Assembly (NCBI GenBank): GCA_030530215.1
Contig: JAUMVJ010000004.1
Span: forward strand, 62,001-126,000
Length of the DNA stretch: 64,000 bases
Source: Coriobacteriia bacterium
GTDB lineage: Bacteria > Actinomycetota > Coriobacteriia > Coriobacteriales > Eggerthellaceae
Direction of reading: 5' to 3'
Position numbers and translations under genes: made by a program. Under the pieces are notes generated by a model. It did not search any database and was not told where the DNA came from. It saw nothing but the letters and a program-made list of their open reading frames with translations. Numbering within the stretch: the first letter of the stretch is position 1; every line of letters begins with the position of its first letter. Shown one piece after another: positions 22,288-31,015 of this stretch.

Positions 22288-25026
22288 ATGGGATTTCTCT
22301 CCAAGATTTTAAGCGTGGGCGAAGGTAAGGCCCTGAAGAAATACAACAAGGTCGTTGTGCAAATCAACGCACTTGAGCCCAAGATGGAGGCCTTGTCGGA
22401 CGAGGAGCTTTCGGCTCTGACGCCGGCGTTCCGCGAGCGTCTAAGCAACGGCGAGACTCTGGAAGATCTGCTCCCCGAGGCCTTTGCAGCCGTTCGCGAG
22501 GCTTCCAAGCGAACCATTGGTCTGCGCCATTACGACGTGCAGCTGATCGGCGGCATGGCTCTCCACGACGGCAAGATCGCCGAGATGCATACTGGTGAAG
22601 GTAAAACTCTGGTATCCACTCTTGCCGGTTACCTCAACGCCCTTCCTGGTAATAACGTGCACATCGTCACCGTTAACGATTATCTTGCCGCCCGCGACTC
22701 CGAGTGGATGGGCAAGGTCTACGAGTTCATGGGCATGAAGGTCGGCCTGATTCAGAATGGCATGCCGCCCGAGCTCAAGATTCCCGCATACAAGGCGGAT
22801 GTAACCTATGGCACCAACTCCGAGTTCGGCTTCGATTACCTGCGCGACAACATGGTCTCGCGCGCGGACCGCAGGGTTCAGCGCGGTCACGCCTTCTGCG
22901 TGGTCGACGAGGTTGACTCCATCCTTATCGACGAAGCTCGTACCCCCTTGATTATCAGCGGCGCGGGCACTCAGGCGGCCGACACCTATCGCAAATTCGC
23001 GGCCATCATGCCTAATCTGAAAAAGGATGAAGACTTCATCATGGATGAAGCCAAGCACACCATCTATTGCACCGAGGTGGGTTTGGCCAAGGTGGAGTTC
23101 GCTCTCGGTATCGATGATTTGTATGCCGACCCAGACGGTCAGCTTCCCAATCACCTGCAGCAGGCCCTGAAGGCTCAGTTCATGTTCCATCGCGATAAGG
23201 ATTACGCCGTTATGAACGGTGAGGTCAAGATCGTCGACGAGTTCACGGGCCGCATCATGGAAGGCCGTCGTTACTCCGAGGGTCTTCATCAGGCTTTGGA
23301 GGCCAAAGAGCATGTGCTGGTGCGCCAAGAGAACCAAACCTTGGCAACCATCACCTTGCAGAACTACTTCCGCTTGTACGACAAGCTCTCTGGCATGACT
23401 GGTACCGCTATGACCGAGGACTCTGAGTTCCGTCAGATCTACAAGCTCGAGGTCCAGGCCATTCCGCCTAACAAGCCCGTTATCCGCCGCGACAACAACG
23501 ACGTTATCTATCGAACCATCGACGCGAAGTTCGATGCGGTTGCCAAGGACATCATCTCTTGCCACGAGAAGGGTCAGCCGGTTCTGGTCGGCACGGTTTC
23601 GATCGAGAGCTCCGAGCGCTTGTCGCGTGCTCTTTCCAAGCGCGGCATTAAGCACGAGGTTTTGAACGCGAAAAATCATGAGCGTGAGGCTTCCATCGTT
23701 GCTCAGGCTGGTCGTTACGGTGCCGTCACCATCGCCACCAACATGGCTGGCCGTGGTACCGACATCCTGCTCGGCGGCAACTCCGACGAGCTTGCTCGCG
23801 ATTTCCTGATCGAGATGCTCCCCGAGGACGCCGAACCCACCGCCGAACAGATCGCCGAGGCGCGCAAGCGTGCCGAGGAAATCACCAAGTCGGAGCACGA
23901 TAAAGTTATCGCTGCAGGCGGCTTGTGCGTCATGGGCACCGAGCGCCATGAGAGCCGTCGTATCGACAATCAGCTGCGCGGCCGCTCCGGTCGTCAAGGC
24001 GATCCTGGATGCACCCAGTTCTACCTCTCGCTCGAAGACGAGATCATGCGTCTGTTCGGCGGTAATCGCATGGACTCCATCGCTAAGCTGATGGAAAAAA
24101 CCGACATGCCAGATGACATGCCCATCGAGAACAGCATGGTCACCAAGGCCATCGAGAATGCTCAGCGCCAGGTCGAGACCATGAACTTCGCCGCACGTAA
24201 GCATGTTCTTGAGTACGACGACGTCATGAACCTGCAGCGCAAGGCCATCTACGCCGAGCGCAACGCCATCCTGGACGGCAAGGACCTTACCGAGAAGATC
24301 CCCGAGATCATCCACGATGCCGTTGAGGATCACGTTTTCGAGAACTGCGAGCTCAAGCAGGCCGCCGACGACTGGAACGTCGAGGGCTTGAACGCTTGGC
24401 TCATGGAGATGACCGACGACCCCGATTTTGTTGTTGCCAACATCGAGCACGACGACAACGTCTACCAGCTTGCTCAGGTCATCGAAGAGCATCTGCAGGA
24501 TCTCTACGATGCTAAGGCCGAGCAGGTCGGGCCTTTGTTCGGGGCTGTTCAATCTCAGATCATGCTTCGTTTCATCGACACGCGTTGGATGTCTCATTTG
24601 CAGGAGATGGATTACCTTAAATCCTCCATCGGCCTGCGCGCCTACGGCCAGCGTGATCCTCTGACCGAGTACCGCGAAGAAGCGCATCGCATGTTCGCCG
24701 GTCTTTCCTCTGGCATCTACGAGGACTTCCTGCGCTTCCTTCTTCGCGCTCCTATCGTGGTCAGCGTGAACGAGCCTGAGCCCGAGCCCGAAGACGAGTT
24801 TGAGTCCCGCAAGATGAGCTACTCGAACCCCGAGGAAAACCTGACGCGCGACGCCACCCAAGAGCTCAACAGCCAAGCTGGCGAGGTTCCCAACGAAACT
24901 CCTAAGAAGACCGCGCCCATCGTCAAGGATCCTAACGACCCTTACGCCAATGTCGGTCGCAACGATCCTTGCCCTTGTGGATCGGGTAAAAAATTCAAGA
25001 AGTGCCACGGCGCACCCCGTTCCTAG
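22288..25026 (+). CDS. secA: Preprotein translocase ATPase SecA
   Basis: The motor that pushes secretory proteins through SecYEG. The 912-residue protein has all expected parts: Walker A MHTGEGKTLVSTLAG (about 100-115), Walker B VDEVDSILIDEARTPLIISG, the helicase motif GTDILLGG, the preprotein cross-linking and helical scaffold regions, and a C-terminal zinc SEC-C motif CPCGSGKKFKKCHG. AAGAAAGAAGC lies before the ATG. prfB starts 14 bp after the stop and the two are probably co-transcribed. Only one secA is seen in the window, so this is presumably the essential SecA1. Confidence 0.98.
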   Translation: MGFLSKILSVGEGKALKKYNKVVVQINALEPKMEALSDEELSALTPAFRERLSNGETLEDLLPEAFAAVREASKRTIGLRHYDVQLIGGMALHDGKIAEMHTGEGKTLVSTLAGYLNALPGNNVHIVTVNDYLAARDSEWMGKVYEFMGMKVGLIQNGMPPELKIPAYKADVTYGTNSEFGFDYLRDNMVSRADRRVQRGHAFCVVDEVDSILIDEARTPLIISGAGTQAADTYRKFAAIMPNLKKDEDFIMDEAKHTIYCTEVGLAKVEFALGIDDLYADPDGQLPNHLQQALKAQFMFHRDKDYAVMNGEVKIVDEFTGRIMEGRRYSEGLHQALEAKEHVLVRQENQTLATITLQNYFRLYDKLSGMTGTAMTEDSEFRQIYKLEVQAIPPNKPVIRRDNNDVIYRTIDAKFDAVAKDIISCHEKGQPVLVGTVSIESSERLSRALSKRGIKHEVLNAKNHEREASIVAQAGRYGAVTIATNMAGRGTDILLGGNSDELARDFLIEMLPEDAEPTAEQIAEARKRAEEITKSEHDKVIAAGGLCVMGTERHESRRIDNQLRGRSGRQGDPGCTQFYLSLEDEIMRLFGGNRMDSIAKLMEKTDMPDDMPIENSMVTKAIENAQRQVETMNFAARKHVLEYDDVMNLQRKAIYAERNAILDGKDLTEKIPEIIHDAVEDHVFENCELKQAADDWNVEGLNAWLMEMTDDPDFVVANIEHDDNVYQLAQVIEEHLQDLYDAKAEQVGPLFGAVQSQIMLRFIDTRWMSHLQEMDYLKSSIGLRAYGQRDPLTEYREEAHRMFAGLSSGIYEDFLRFLLRAPIVVSVNEPEPEPEDEFESRKMSYSNPEENLTRDATQELNSQAGEVPNETPKKTAPIVKDPNDPYANVGRNDPCPCGSGKKFKKCHGAPRS

Positions 25027-25040
25027 GCTTGGCCTGATCA

Positions 25041-26129
25041 ATGGTTGACACTAAAAACCTAGAGGAAATGGCAACGCGTGTCGCGGATGCTCATGCCTAC
25101 CTGCACATCGACGAAAAGCAGGCCGAACTTGCGAAGCTCGATGCCGAGATAGCCAAGCCCGATTTCTGGAACGACAGCACCCGTGCCCAGTCGGTTTCCA
25201 AGCAGGCGAGCAACCTTCGTGCGGTCATCGCCGACTATGAATCGGCCTGCTCGATGCTCGATGACGCTCGCACGGCTTTGGAGCTCGCCAAAGAGGACCC
25301 GGAATTCGAATCGGAGGCCGAAGAGGCTCTTGCCGTGCTTGAACCCAAGCTCGACGATTTGGAGATTGCTTCGTGGTTTTCCGGCGAATTCGATTCCGGC
25401 GACGCTATTGTCACCATCAATCCCGGTCAGGGCGGCCTAGAGGCGCAAGACTGGACCGAGATGATCTACCGCATGCTCACGCGCTATTGCGAGAAGAAGG
25501 GATGGAAGGTTCGTCCGCTCGATGTCGTGCCCGGTGAGGGCATCGGTCTTGACCGCGCATCCTTCCAGGTTGAGGGGCACAACGCCTATGGCATGCTTCG
25601 CAGCGAGAACGGCGTGCATCGTCTTGTGCGCATTAGCCCAACGGATGCCAAGGGGCGTCGTCAGACCACCTTCGGCGCTGTTGAGGTGTTGCCTGTTCTG
25701 CCCGACGATATCGAGGTCGACCTGAATATGGCCGATGTTCGCGTCGACGTGTATCGCTCAAGCGGCCCTGGTGGCCAGTGCGTCAATACGACCGACTCCG
25801 CCGTCCGCCTGACCCATGTTCCTACGGGCATCGTGGTTACCTGTCAAAACGAGAAATCCCAGCTCCAGAACAAAGAAGCCGCCCTTCGCGTGCTGAAGGC
25901 GAAGCTTTACGAACTTGAACAGCAGAAGCGCGCTGACGAAATCGACGAACTGCGCGGCGAGGTTATGGCGAACTCGTTCGGTAGCCAGATTCGCAACTAC
26001 GTGCTTTATCCGTATCGACTCGTGAAAGATACCCGTAGTAACATTGAAAGCAGCAACGTCGATGCCGCCCTTGACGGAGATATTGACGAGTTCGTCATCG
26101 GCTATCATCGTTGGAGGGCCTCGCAATAG
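25041..26129 (+). CDS. prfB: Peptide chain release factor 2 with SPT in place of the SPF tripeptide
   Basis: A class I release factor of RF2 type (362 residues), with the GGQ catalytic motif in SSGPGGQCVNTTDSAVRLTH. It reads as one continuous frame, so the classic in-frame UGA programmed frameshift is absent. The codon-recognition tripeptide, normally SPF in RF2 and P-A-T in RF1, lies in VRISPTDAKGRRQTTF and reads SPT (codons AGC CCA ACG). Flanking sequence (VEVLPVLPDDIEVD, SQLQNKEAALRVLKAKL) is clearly RF2. The ATG at 25041 has only a weak ribosome binding site and may depend on translation from secA. UGA is a rare stop in this window. Confidence 0.94.
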   Translation: MVDTKNLEEMATRVADAHAYLHIDEKQAELAKLDAEIAKPDFWNDSTRAQSVSKQASNLRAVIADYESACSMLDDARTALELAKEDPEFESEAEEALAVLEPKLDDLEIASWFSGEFDSGDAIVTINPGQGGLEAQDWTEMIYRMLTRYCEKKGWKVRPLDVVPGEGIGLDRASFQVEGHNAYGMLRSENGVHRLVRISPTDAKGRRQTTFGAVEVLPVLPDDIEVDLNMADVRVDVYRSSGPGGQCVNTTDSAVRLTHVPTGIVVTCQNEKSQLQNKEAALRVLKAKLYELEQQKRADEIDELRGEVMANSFGSQIRNYVLYPYRLVKDTRSNIESSNVDAALDGDIDEFVIGYHRWRASQ

Positions 26130-26179
26130 AGGCTTTCATTTTGAAAAATCAGCCAAGAAGCAACGATTGGAAGGACATC

Positions 26180-27007
26180 ATGGCTCAACAAGAGGCTCGG
26201 GCTAAGGCCAAGGCCATTCGCCGCGATATTATCGAGATGGTCCACGAGGCGAAAAGCGGGCACCCCGCCGGTTCGCTTTCCTGCACCGACATCATGGCAT
26301 CCCTATATTTTGGCGGGGTGCTTGCCCACGATCCCTCCAATCCTAAAGATCCGGCGCGCGATATCTTCATCATGTCGAAGGGCCACGCCGCTCCTGCCCT
26401 GTATGCAACGCTTGCCGAGGCGGGTTATTTCCCGGTGGAGGAGCTTAAAACCTTGCGTAAGCTCGGCACTCGTCTTCAGGGTCACCCCGATTCCAACCTT
26501 TTGCCTTGCGTAGAGGTTTCCACCGGCTCCCTTGGTCAGGGTCTTTCCATCGCCGCTGGCGTTGCTGCCGGTTTCAAGCTCGATGAAAAGCCCAACGCAG
26601 TCTTCGCTTTGATGGGTGACGGCGAGTGCCAGGAAGGTCAGGTTTGGGAGGCTGCGACCTTCGCCGCCCATCAGAAGCTCGGTAATCTTATCGCCATCGT
26701 TGATTCCAACGATCTGCAGATCGACGGCCATACCCACGACGTTTGCCAGACCGGTACCTTGGCCGAAAAGTTCGCCGCGTTCGGTTGGGAGGTCCACGAG
26801 GTAGATGGTCATGACATCGACGCTTTGATCGAACTTTTCTCTAACTTGAAGGCAAGCACGAGTGCTGAGCCTAAGCTGGTTGTTGCCACCACTACGAAGG
26901 GCAAGGGCGTCAGCTTCATGGAGGGCCAGGCCGGATGGCATGGCAAGGCTCCCAACGACGAGCAAACGAAGGTCGCATTGGCGGAAATCGAAGGAGAGGC
27001 AAACTAA
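26180..27007 (+). CDS. Transketolase, N-terminal (TPP-binding) subunit
   Basis: Transketolases move two-carbon units between sugar phosphates; here the enzyme is encoded as two half-length proteins. This 275-residue half holds the thiamine pyrophosphate pocket: HEAKSGHPAGSLS near the start, and GDGECQEGQVWEAATFAAH followed by VDSNDLQIDG, the GDG-to-N metal and diphosphate motif. The ATG at 26180 is preceded by GGAAGGACATC; the upstream frame overlapping prfB is not supported. The stop overlaps the start of the C-terminal half (TAATG), so the subunits are translationally coupled. Confidence 0.95.
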   Translation: MAQQEARAKAKAIRRDIIEMVHEAKSGHPAGSLSCTDIMASLYFGGVLAHDPSNPKDPARDIFIMSKGHAAPALYATLAEAGYFPVEELKTLRKLGTRLQGHPDSNLLPCVEVSTGSLGQGLSIAAGVAAGFKLDEKPNAVFALMGDGECQEGQVWEAATFAAHQKLGNLIAIVDSNDLQIDGHTHDVCQTGTLAEKFAAFGWEVHEVDGHDIDALIELFSNLKASTSAEPKLVVATTTKGKGVSFMEGQAGWHGKAPNDEQTKVALAEIEGEAN

Positions 27008-27975
27008 TGGTTAAGCTTGCTAGTGCCGAGCAGATGCTCGAGAAGAAGGCCACCCGAGCCGCTTACGGCGAAACCCTGGCCGAGCTGGCGGGCGAGGGTA
27101 TGCCCATCGTCGCCGTTGACGCCGACCTCACCGGTTCCACCACCACCAAGAAATTCGCCGAGGCCGGCTATGCCGACCGTCTCTTCAACGTGGGCATTGC
27201 CGAGCAGAACATGATCGATGTTGCTGCTGGTTTGTCCCTTACAGGCAATATCGCCTTCACCGGCTCCTTCGCCGTTTTCGGAACTGGTCGCACCTACGAT
27301 CAGATTCGCAACACCGTTGTGTACTCCAAGCTCAACGTCAAGATCGCTCCTACCCATGCAGGTATCTCGGTTGGTCCTGACGGCGGTTCGCATCAGATGC
27401 TCGAGGACGTTTCCCTCATGCGCGGTTTGCCCGGCATGAACGTTTTCGTCCCGGCCGACTTCGCCGCCGCCAAGGCCGCGCTTCGTCTTGCCGCCAAGAC
27501 TCCTGGCCCCGCCTATGTTCGCATGGGCCGCGCAAGCGTTCCTGCGGTGTATGCGCCGGATGTGGAACTTGAGCTTGGCCGCGCTTATGTCCTCAAAGAG
27601 GGCACCGACGCCACCATCATCGCTAACGGCGTGGAAATTGCCGAGGCAAACAAAGCCGCCAAGATCCTTGCCGATGAGGGAATTAGCGTCGAGGTCATCG
27701 ATGCTTTCTGCGTGAAACCTCTTGATTCCGAGACCATTCTTGCGTCCGTTGGTAAAACCGGCTGCGCGGTGGTTGCCGAGGAACACGCGGTCTATGGCGG
27801 TCTTTGCTCTGCTGTCGCTGAGCTTCTCGCTCAGAATACGCCTGCGCCGCTTGAGTTCGTGGCTGTTCGCGACACCTTCGGTAAGTCGGGCGAGTTCGAC
27901 GAGCTGCTCGCTTATTTCAAGCTTGACGCTGTCGCAATTGTGGAGGCTGTGAAGAAGGCTATCGCGCGTAAATAG
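27007..27975 (+). CDS. Transketolase, C-terminal subunit
   Basis: A 322-residue partner of the preceding half, covering the pyrimidine-binding and C-terminal domains. The catalytic glutamate motif is NVGIAEQNMIDVAAGLS; PTHAGISVGPDGGSHQ and the C-terminal region with VVAEEHAVYGG are also clear. The ATG at 27007 overlaps the previous stop and has GAAGGAGAGG upstream. Both halves together make one functional transketolase for the non-oxidative pentose phosphate pathway. The pair is located between prfB and ftsE, which are near neighbours in many other actinobacteria. Confidence 0.95.
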   Translation: MVKLASAEQMLEKKATRAAYGETLAELAGEGMPIVAVDADLTGSTTTKKFAEAGYADRLFNVGIAEQNMIDVAAGLSLTGNIAFTGSFAVFGTGRTYDQIRNTVVYSKLNVKIAPTHAGISVGPDGGSHQMLEDVSLMRGLPGMNVFVPADFAAAKAALRLAAKTPGPAYVRMGRASVPAVYAPDVELELGRAYVLKEGTDATIIANGVEIAEANKAAKILADEGISVEVIDAFCVKPLDSETILASVGKTGCAVVAEEHAVYGGLCSAVAELLAQNTPAPLEFVAVRDTFGKSGEFDELLAYFKLDAVAIVEAVKKAIARK

Positions 27976-27977
27976 GC

Positions 27978-27986
27978 TGATATACT
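27978..27986 (+). promoter_or_regulatory. Extended -10 promoter candidate upstream of ftsE
   Basis: TGATATACT is an extended -10 element (TGn plus TATACT) just after the transketolase stop and 32-44 bp before the ftsE start codons. No -35 match. Confidence 0.4.
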
Positions 27987-28029
27987 TTTACAACTGTCAT
28001 CGAAATGAACAACTTGAATGGAGCAAATC

Positions 28030-28854
28030 GTGACAAACGAACTGAGTGAGGAGCAAGTGCCTTCCGGGCATCATGCCTCCCATGCTGAGGTCGTTTCCAA
28101 CCTGACAACGTCCCTTCCCGTGGTCGATGTCGAGGAAACAACCAAGAACCTCGGCAATCCCGTCATTTCTTTCGAGCATGTCTCGAAGGTTTACGATGCG
28201 CAGCCCAAAAAACCTGCGCTTGACGATGTGTCACTGAAGATCTTCCCAGGTGAATTCATCTTTTTGGTCGGCCATTCCGGTTCCGGCAAATCGACCTTCA
28301 TCAATTTGATCATCCGTCAGCTCAAGCCAAGCCACGGTAGCATTTACATCGCCAACGAGGATTTGAAGAGCATGCGCAATTGGCGCGTGCCTTATCTGCG
28401 TCGCAACATCGGCTGCGTTTTCCAGGACTTCAAGCTTCTTCCCAATAAGACCGTTTTCGAGAACGTCGCGTTCGCGCTTGAGGTTATCGGCAAGTCGCGC
28501 CACGTCATTCGAACCCAGGTGCCCGAGGTTCTTCGTTTGGTCGGCTTGGAGGATAAGGCCAACAAGCTTCCCGATCAGCTTTCTGGCGGCGAGCAGCAGC
28601 GCGTTTCCATTGCGCGTGCCATCGTCAACCGTCCTCCTTTGCTGGTGTGCGACGAGCCCACTGGCAACCTTGACCCGCAGAACTCCCGCGGCATCATGGA
28701 CCTTCTTGAGCGAATCAATCGCACGGGCACTACGGTGCTCGTGGCAACGCATGACCGCGAGATGGTCGACAACATGCGTCGCCGCGTTATCGAGCTTGAA
28801 GGTGGCCGCCTAATGCGTGACCAGGACAGGGGTGTGTACGGTCGTCATGTCTAG
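28030..28854 (+). CDS. ftsE: Cell division ABC transporter ATP-binding protein FtsE
   Basis: The cytoplasmic ATPase of the FtsEX complex, which controls cell-wall hydrolases at the division site. Walker [11 protein letters not shown], signature [14 protein letters not shown], Walker [13 protein letters not shown] and the H-loop VATHDREM are all present. About 45 polar residues precede the usual FtsE start ([10 protein letters not shown]), longer than in most homologues. I prefer the GTG at 28030 (ATGGAG six nt upstream) over the in-frame ATG at 28018, which lacks a good ribosome binding site. The 3' end overlaps ftsX by 8 bp. Confidence 0.96.
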   Translation: MTNELSEEQVPSGHHASHAEVVSNLTTSLPVVDVEETTKNLGNPVISFEHVSKVYDAQPKKPALDDVSLKIFPGEFIFLVGHSGSGKSTFINLIIRQLKPSHGSIYIANEDLKSMRNWRVPYLRRNIGCVFQDFKLLPNKTVFENVAFALEVIGKSRHVIRTQVPEVLRLVGLEDKANKLPDQLSGGEQQRVSIARAIVNRPPLLVCDEPTGNLDPQNSRGIMDLLERINRTGTTVLVATHDREMVDNMRRRVIELEGGRLMRDQDRGVYGRHV

Positions 28855-29761
28855 TTTGTTTTACTTTTTCCGAGAGTCTTTGACGGGTTTCAGCCGAAAC
28901 CTGTCCACGACGCTCGGTTCCATCATCACCATTTTCTTGTCGCTGCTGATCATCGGCCTTTTCTGTGTTCTTGGTTTCGTGGTCAACAACGTCGTTGCCT
29001 CCGTCGAGGATCAGGTGTCCATAACCTGCTATGTTGCCGATGACGCAACGGATGCCGATATCAAGACGGTGGAGGATTACATTTCCGGCCTTGATGGTGT
29101 TGAGTCCGTGTCCTTCACCACCAAGGACGAGGCCATGGAGAACTTCTCCAAGTCCATGAGCTCCAACACCGACATTATCGGTCAGCTTGATGGCGAGAAT
29201 CCTCTGCCTGCGTCCATCGACGTCAACCTGAGCGAGGCTCAGGAGGTTTCAACCATCGCAGACGCCATCGCTTCCAACGAGACCTTCGCGAAGATCTGCG
29301 ATGAGCCAAGCGACCCCAGCTCCTCTTTGCAGTACGGTCAGAAGACGGTTGATAAGCTCTTCACACTTACCAACTCGATTCGCTACATCGGCATTGGTCT
29401 GATTGTCTTGCTCGTCGTGGTTGCCTTCATCTTCATCAGCAACTCCGTTCGCCTGGCCATTCTGGCTCGCAAGCGCGAGATCGAGATCATGCGCTTGGTG
29501 GGTGCCTCCAACGGCTTCATCCGCGGGCCCTTTTTGATGGAGGGCGCCCTGCATGCCATCATCGGTGCTGGATTCGCCATCGCTGTGCTTGAGGTTTTCC
29601 ATCGTGTGGCTCTGCCGCGCATCTCAAGTGCGCTGCCGTGGCTTCCCATCAACGTTACCGACAGCACCTTCATTTTGGTGTATCTTTTGCTCGTCGTCGC
29701 GGGTCTGCTCATTGGCCTGCTTGGTTCGAGCTTCTCGATGCGTCGTTACCTTAAGGTGTAA
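28847..29761 (+). CDS. ftsX: Cell division permease-like protein FtsX
   Basis: Membrane partner of FtsE. The 304-residue protein has the FtsX layout: N-terminal cytoplasmic stretch, first membrane segment (about 22-45), a large extracellular loop (about 50-180) that in other species contacts a hydrolase, and three C-terminal membrane segments including the conserved [20 protein letters not shown] region. The ATG at 28847 lies inside the ftsE 3' end. ctpA follows after 12 bp, so the likely operon is ftsE-ftsX-ctpA-rnr. Confidence 0.95.
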   Translation: MSSLFYFFRESLTGFSRNLSTTLGSIITIFLSLLIIGLFCVLGFVVNNVVASVEDQVSITCYVADDATDADIKTVEDYISGLDGVESVSFTTKDEAMENFSKSMSSNTDIIGQLDGENPLPASIDVNLSEAQEVSTIADAIASNETFAKICDEPSDPSSSLQYGQKTVDKLFTLTNSIRYIGIGLIVLLVVVAFIFISNSVRLAILARKREIEIMRLVGASNGFIRGPFLMEGALHAIIGAGFAIAVLEVFHRVALPRISSALPWLPINVTDSTFILVYLLLVVAGLLIGLLGSSFSMRRYLKV

Positions 29762-29773
29762 AAGGGGATTTGT

Positions 29774-31015
29774 TTGAACGATAGGTTCAACAAAAAACTA
29801 GCTCAAAGCTACAAACGCAATGCAAGCATCGTGCGCGTCCTCGGTGCTTGCATTGTCTTGTGCTTGGTTTTTGCCTTGGGCTTTCTTTTAAGGGGCAATG
29901 TCGACCTGCTTTCATCCCTGGGTTTCAGCAGCCTTACGGTTCAGAGCAGTTCCAGTTCCTCGGCGTCCAAGGATTCTGAGGGGACCTCCTTGTCCTCGCG
30001 CATTGCCGAGGTGGACAAACTGATCGACAGCGATTCCTCCTACGAGTACGACCTAGAAGACATGACATCTGAGGTTCTTCAGGCTTACGCTCAGGCAATC
30101 AAAGATCCTTTCTTGCGTTACTACGATAACGCGAGCTATCAAAAGTATTTGGCCTCCGCGACCGAGGTCGACCAAGGCGTTGGTATTTTGTTCAGCGAGA
30201 ACGATTCCAAGGTTCTTGTTTCTGATGTTTTGGAATCTTCGCGTGCTCAGGCTGCTGACGTCGAGGCGGGCGACTACGTTGTTTCCATCGACGGTCAGGA
30301 ACGCTCCGATTGGACGCTTCCGGATGTCCTTGCTGCACTCAAGCGCGACGAGGGTGATTCGGTTTTGATCAAGTTCGGGCGTCAATCCAAATCCGGTAAG
30401 CAGAGCACCTATGACGTGACGCTTGCTTATCACACCGATAGTTCCACCAACGTCAGCTATACGATCGAAAATCAAGTGGGCGTTATCAAAATAAGGCAGA
30501 TCTCGTCCGATTCCGCATCCGTTGTTAAAGACGCCATCAAAGAATGCCAGGACAAAGGTGCTACTTCCTTCGTCTTGGATCTAAGGAACGTGCCTGGTGG
30601 TTATTTGACGCAAGCGGTTGGCATTGCCTCTTTGTTTATGGATGGCGGCACGGTTGTTCAGGTTAAAACGAAGGACGGCGCCACTTCCAAGGTCGCTGAG
30701 GGCTCCCGCTTGACGAGTGCCCCCTTGGTTGTTTTGGTAAACGGTCAGACTTCTGGTTCGGCTGAGGTTTTGGCAGCGGCGCTCCAAGAGTCGAGCCGTG
30801 CTCAGATTGTAGGCACGACCACGCAGGGCAAGGCTACGGTTCAGCTGATGAAACCCCTTTCCTTTGGTGGCGCCTTGCGCTATACCGTGGCAACCTACCT
30901 AACGCCGAAGGGCCGCTCTTTCGATAAGGTTGGAATCACACCCGATGTCTCTCAGTCGAGTAGCGCTAAACAGCGGAGCCGCGCAATCGAGATGGCCCGT
31001 TCGGAGGCCTCTTAA
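29774..31015 (+). CDS. ctpA: S41-family C-terminal processing peptidase with PDZ domain
   Basis: A 413-residue membrane-anchored serine protease that faces the outside. A signal anchor (about 22-42) is followed by a Ser-rich linker, a PDZ domain (about 120-215, with the GVGILFS start) and the S41 catalytic core. The nucleophile lies in QTSGSAEVLAAAL and the general base lysine in TTQGKATVQ. The start is TTG at 29774 with AAAGGGG seven nt upstream. It sits between ftsX and rnr with minimal gaps. Such proteases often control cell-wall hydrolases, which would fit the FtsEX context, but that link is inferred. Confidence 0.94.
   Translation: MNDRFNKKLAQSYKRNASIVRVLGACIVLCLVFALGFLLRGNVDLLSSLGFSSLTVQSSSSSSASKDSEGTSLSSRIAEVDKLIDSDSSYEYDLEDMTSEVLQAYAQAIKDPFLRYYDNASYQKYLASATEVDQGVGILFSENDSKVLVSDVLESSRAQAADVEAGDYVVSIDGQERSDWTLPDVLAALKRDEGDSVLIKFGRQSKSGKQSTYDVTLAYHTDSSTNVSYTIENQVGVIKIRQISSDSASVVKDAIKECQDKGATSFVLDLRNVPGGYLTQAVGIASLFMDGGTVVQVKTKDGATSKVAEGSRLTSAPLVVLVNGQTSGSAEVLAAALQESSRAQIVGTTTQGKATVQLMKPLSFGGALRYTVATYLTPKGRSFDKVGITPDVSQSSSAKQRSRAIEMARSEAS

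Noticed and set aside
22441-25041. An 866-codon open frame on the minus strand opposite secA and the end of its gap
   Set aside because: It mirrors the secA codon pattern, has no recognisable domain or start signal, and secA is intact with all motifs.
25041-25160. Programmed +1 frameshift in prfB
   Set aside because: The reading frame is open from the ATG with no in-frame UGA and no CTTTGA-like slippery site.
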